Origin: DATADD01 sp046262355
GTDB lineage: Bacteria; Actinomycetota; CADDZG01; WHSQ01
Length of the DNA stretch: 7,724 bases
NCBI GenBank assembly: GCA_046262355.1
Contig: JBHEMX010000021.1
Span: forward strand, 1 to 7,724
Direction of reading: 5' to 3'
Of this stretch, positions 6,439-7,724 are shown piece by piece; position 1 is the stretch's first letter, and the number at the start of each line of letters is the position of its first letter. A program made the position numbers and the translations under genes. Under the pieces are notes generated by a model. It did not search any database. It had not been told where the DNA came from and saw nothing but the letters and a program-made list of their open reading frames with translations.

Positions 6439-7019
6439 GTTCGTTCCTCCTCGTCACCGGTCACCGGCTCCAGCGGCTTGCCGGTCGTCATCCCGACGTC
6501 CGCCGGGCGCAGGGTCCGGATGTGCGACTCCTGTCCGCCCCCCAACAGGTCGCGATCAGGAGGAAGCTCCTTCTTCGTCGTCCAGTGGCGCGTGATGGGC
6601 GTGTCGACTATGAGCTGCTCCTTCGTGTAGATGAGCGACTCCCGCGACGAGCCCGAGATCTCGTACTCCGTGGTCATGAGTAGCGCCTGCGTGGGGCAGG
6701 CCTCGACGCAGAGGCCGCAGAAGATGCAGCGCAGATAGTTGATCTGATAGAGCTGCGCGTAGCGCTCGCCCGGTGAGAAGCGCTCCTCTGGCGTGTTCTC
6801 GGCGCCGATGACGTAGATCGCGTCCGCCGGGCAGACACCGGCGCAGAGCTCGCACCCGATGCACTTCTCGAGCCCGTCCGGGTGACGATCGAGGATGTGG
6901 CGGCCCTTGAAGCGCGGGAACGGCCGCCTGCGGACCTCGGGGTAGCCGACCGTGTCCTTCTTCCTGAAGACGTTCGTAATGACGACCTTCATCCCGTTCA
7001 AGATCTCAGGTAGCGCCAC
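6435..7019 (-). CDS. nuoI: NADH-quinone oxidoreductase subunit I (2x[4Fe-4S] ferredoxin-type)
   Basis: This 194-residue peripheral subunit carries the two tetranuclear clusters (N6a and N6b) that bring electrons from NuoG to NuoB near the quinone site. Both ferredoxin motifs are complete: Cys53, 56, 59 and 63 in CIGCELCAGVCP, and Cys98, 101, 104 and 108 in CIFCGLCVEACP. In each set the fourth Cys is part of the CP signature and by ferredoxin logic ligates the partner cluster. The N-terminal segment LNGMKVVITNVFRKKDTVGYPEV matches the NuoI amphipathic/membrane-contact region, and RFKGRHIL follows. After the second cluster come TTEYEISGSSRESLIYTKEQL and a polar tail of about 50 residues without hydrophobic segments. 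The start is GTG at 7017-7019, overlapping the nuoH end by 14 bases, with a G-rich Shine-Dalgarno sequence 6 bases upstream. An ATG at codon 10 is less likely since it would drop the conserved LNGM stretch. Confidence 0.97.
   Translation of the reverse strand: MALPEILNGMKVVITNVFRKKDTVGYPEVRRRPFPRFKGRHILDRHPDGLEKCIGCELCAGVCPADAIYVIGAENTPEERFSPGERYAQLYQINYLRCIFCGLCVEACPTQALLMTTEYEISGSSRESLIYTKEQLIVDTPITRHWTTKKELPPDRDLLGGGQESHIRTLRPADVGMTTGKPLEPVTGDEEERT
6446..6452 (-). promoter_or_regulatory. Ribosome binding site of nuoJ inside the end of nuoI
   Basis: GAGGAGG on the minus strand, with 7 bases between its end and the GTG at 6436-6438, supports the GTG as the nuoJ start. It lies in the last codons of nuoI (GAG GAG, coding Glu-Glu), so nuoJ initiation takes place within the nuoI reading frame. 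Confidence 0.75.
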
Positions 7020-7724
7020 GCGCCACCCCCCTCTCTGGGGTGGTCGACCGGCGCAGCCGTGGGTCGCCGCGCAGCAGCCACAGACCCACGATCGCGAACA
7101 GCCCGAGGAACACGCCGAAGCGGACGCCCCTGGAGAGTCCCTCCGTGTTGACGACGGCGACGAACATGATCCACAGAAGGGCCGCAGGGATCAGCCGCTT
7201 CCATCCGAGCCACATCAGTCGGTCATAGCGCAGCCGGGGCAGCGTCGCGCGCAGCCACACGAAGAGGTAGACGAACAGTGTGGTCTTGGCAAGGAACCAC
7301 ACGATCGGCCACAACCACGGAAGGAAGCCGAACGCGAAGCCGTGCCAGCCCCCGAAGAAGAGCGTTACGGCCATGGCCGAGATGACCACCACGCGGATGT
7401 ACTCGCCGAGGAAGAACATCGCGAATCGGATGCCGGAATACTCGGTATGGAAGCCTGCGACGAGCTCTGTCTCGGCCTCCGGAAGGTCGAACGGCGCCCG
7501 GTTGGTCTCCGCTATGCCTGCGATCAAGAAGATGATGAACGCCGGCCACTGGGACAAGATGTACCAGTTCGGTACGAAGCTGAAGAGATGACTCACCTGT
7601 TCCAGCACGGGGATACCGTCGAAGAAGGTCACATCGCCTACCGTCCCGCCCTGCGCTGCGACGATGTCGACGGTGGACAAGCTCCCGGTGGCCAGCACGA
7701 CCGGGACCAGCGAGAGCCCGAGAG
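7006..7724 (-). CDS. nuoH: NADH-quinone oxidoreductase subunit H, 5' part beyond the window
   Basis: The frame is open from the right edge to a TGA at 7006-7008, giving 238 complete visible codons, the C-terminal part of NuoH. NuoH anchors the peripheral arm and forms the membrane wall of the quinone chamber. The family signature ETNRAPFDLPEAE (7471-7509) is intact, followed by LVAGFHTEYSGIRFAMFFLGEY, the loop rich in acidic residues that links the quinone site to the proton channels. Hydrophobic segments continue from there, and LPRLRYDRLMWLGWKRLIP precedes the last helices. The first possible start inside the window, a GTG at 7696-7698, is not the gene start: the codons before it read LGLSLVPV and continue a membrane helix. 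The tail ends GDPRLRRSTTPERGVARGAT, basic and presumably exposed. The stop lies within the first codons of nuoI. Confidence 0.97.
   Translation of the reverse strand, partial: LGLSLVPVVLATGSLSTVDIVAAQGGTVGDVTFFDGIPVLEQVSHLFSFVPNWYILSQWPAFIIFLIAGIAETNRAPFDLPEAETELVAGFHTEYSGIRFAMFFLGEYIRVVVISAMAVTLFFGGWHGFAFGFLPWLWPIVWFLAKTTLFVYLFVWLRATLPRLRYDRLMWLGWKRLIPAALLWIMFVAVVNTEGLSRGVRFGVFLGLFAIVGLWLLRGDPRLRRSTTPERGVARGAT
7023..7043 (-). promoter_or_regulatory. Hairpin at the end of nuoH presenting the nuoI ribosome binding site
   Basis: In the nuo mRNA CCACCCC (7043-7037) can pair perfectly with GGGGUGG (7029-7023) around a 7-base loop AGAGAGG (7036-7030). The loop and the first Gs of the 3' arm form the G-rich Shine-Dalgarno region of nuoI, whose GTG starts 3 bases after the stem. 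The hairpin would partly hide this region unless ribosomes translating nuoH open it. It is short and lies in coding sequence, so it may be incidental. Confidence 0.35.

Noticed and set aside
1..7724. Mobile elements, CRISPR arrays, tRNA/rRNA genes, riboswitches, toxin or defence genes
   Set aside because: Nearly all bases are accounted for by one intact operon and one partial gene. No repeat arrays, transposase frames, terminal inverted repeats or RNA-gene sequences were seen.

Overview
The window is the 3' part of a bacterial nuo operon (proton-pumping NADH:quinone oxidoreductase, respiratory complex I). The operon is read on the minus strand, so transcription enters at the high-coordinate end. 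In transcription order it holds nuoH (its 5' part lies beyond position 7724), nuoI, nuoJ, nuoK, nuoL, nuoM and nuoN, which is the canonical H-I-J-K-L-M-N order. One unrelated membrane-protein gene, cut by the left edge, runs convergently on the plus strand and ends 54 bases from the end of nuoN. The DNA is strongly GC-rich with mostly G/C third codon positions, and several starts are GTG or TTG. Together with the actinobacterial look of the convergent membrane protein, this suggests a high-GC Gram-positive (Actinomycetota-like) genome. That placement is inference from impression and was not tested by a tree.

Layout: 1-438 (+) partial hypothetical membrane protein; 493-1998 (-) nuoN; 2008-3522 (-) nuoM; 3597-5492 (-) nuoL; 5499-5804 (-) nuoK; 5857-6438 (-) nuoJ; 6435-7019 (-) nuoI; 7006-7724 (-) partial nuoH. 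Coding density is very high. nuoH/nuoI overlap by 14 bases and nuoI/nuoJ by 4. nuoK/nuoL are 6 bases apart and nuoM/nuoN 9. Only nuoJ-nuoK (52 bases) and nuoL-nuoM (74 bases) have real gaps, and both hold structure worth noting. No promoter for the operon is visible; it should lie upstream of the window. No tRNA, rRNA, CRISPR array, mobile element or stretch over 300 bases without a gene was found.

How the genes work together: NuoI carries two [4Fe-4S] clusters that pass electrons from the peripheral arm towards the quinone. NuoH forms the membrane side of the quinone chamber. NuoJ and NuoK connect it to NuoN, NuoM and NuoL, the three antiporter-like subunits. The buried Glu/Lys residues that define the proton channels are present in L, M, N and K, so the complex looks functional and intact.

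The genes themselves are ordinary. The most unusual signals are small and regulatory: a bulged hairpin in front of nuoM whose single imperfect pair is G-U only in the nuo mRNA; a 19-codon minicistron with ATGA junctions at both ends that fills the nuoJ-nuoK gap; and a hairpin at the end of nuoH that places part of the nuoI Shine-Dalgarno sequence in its loop. I saw no new defence, mobile or biosynthetic system here.
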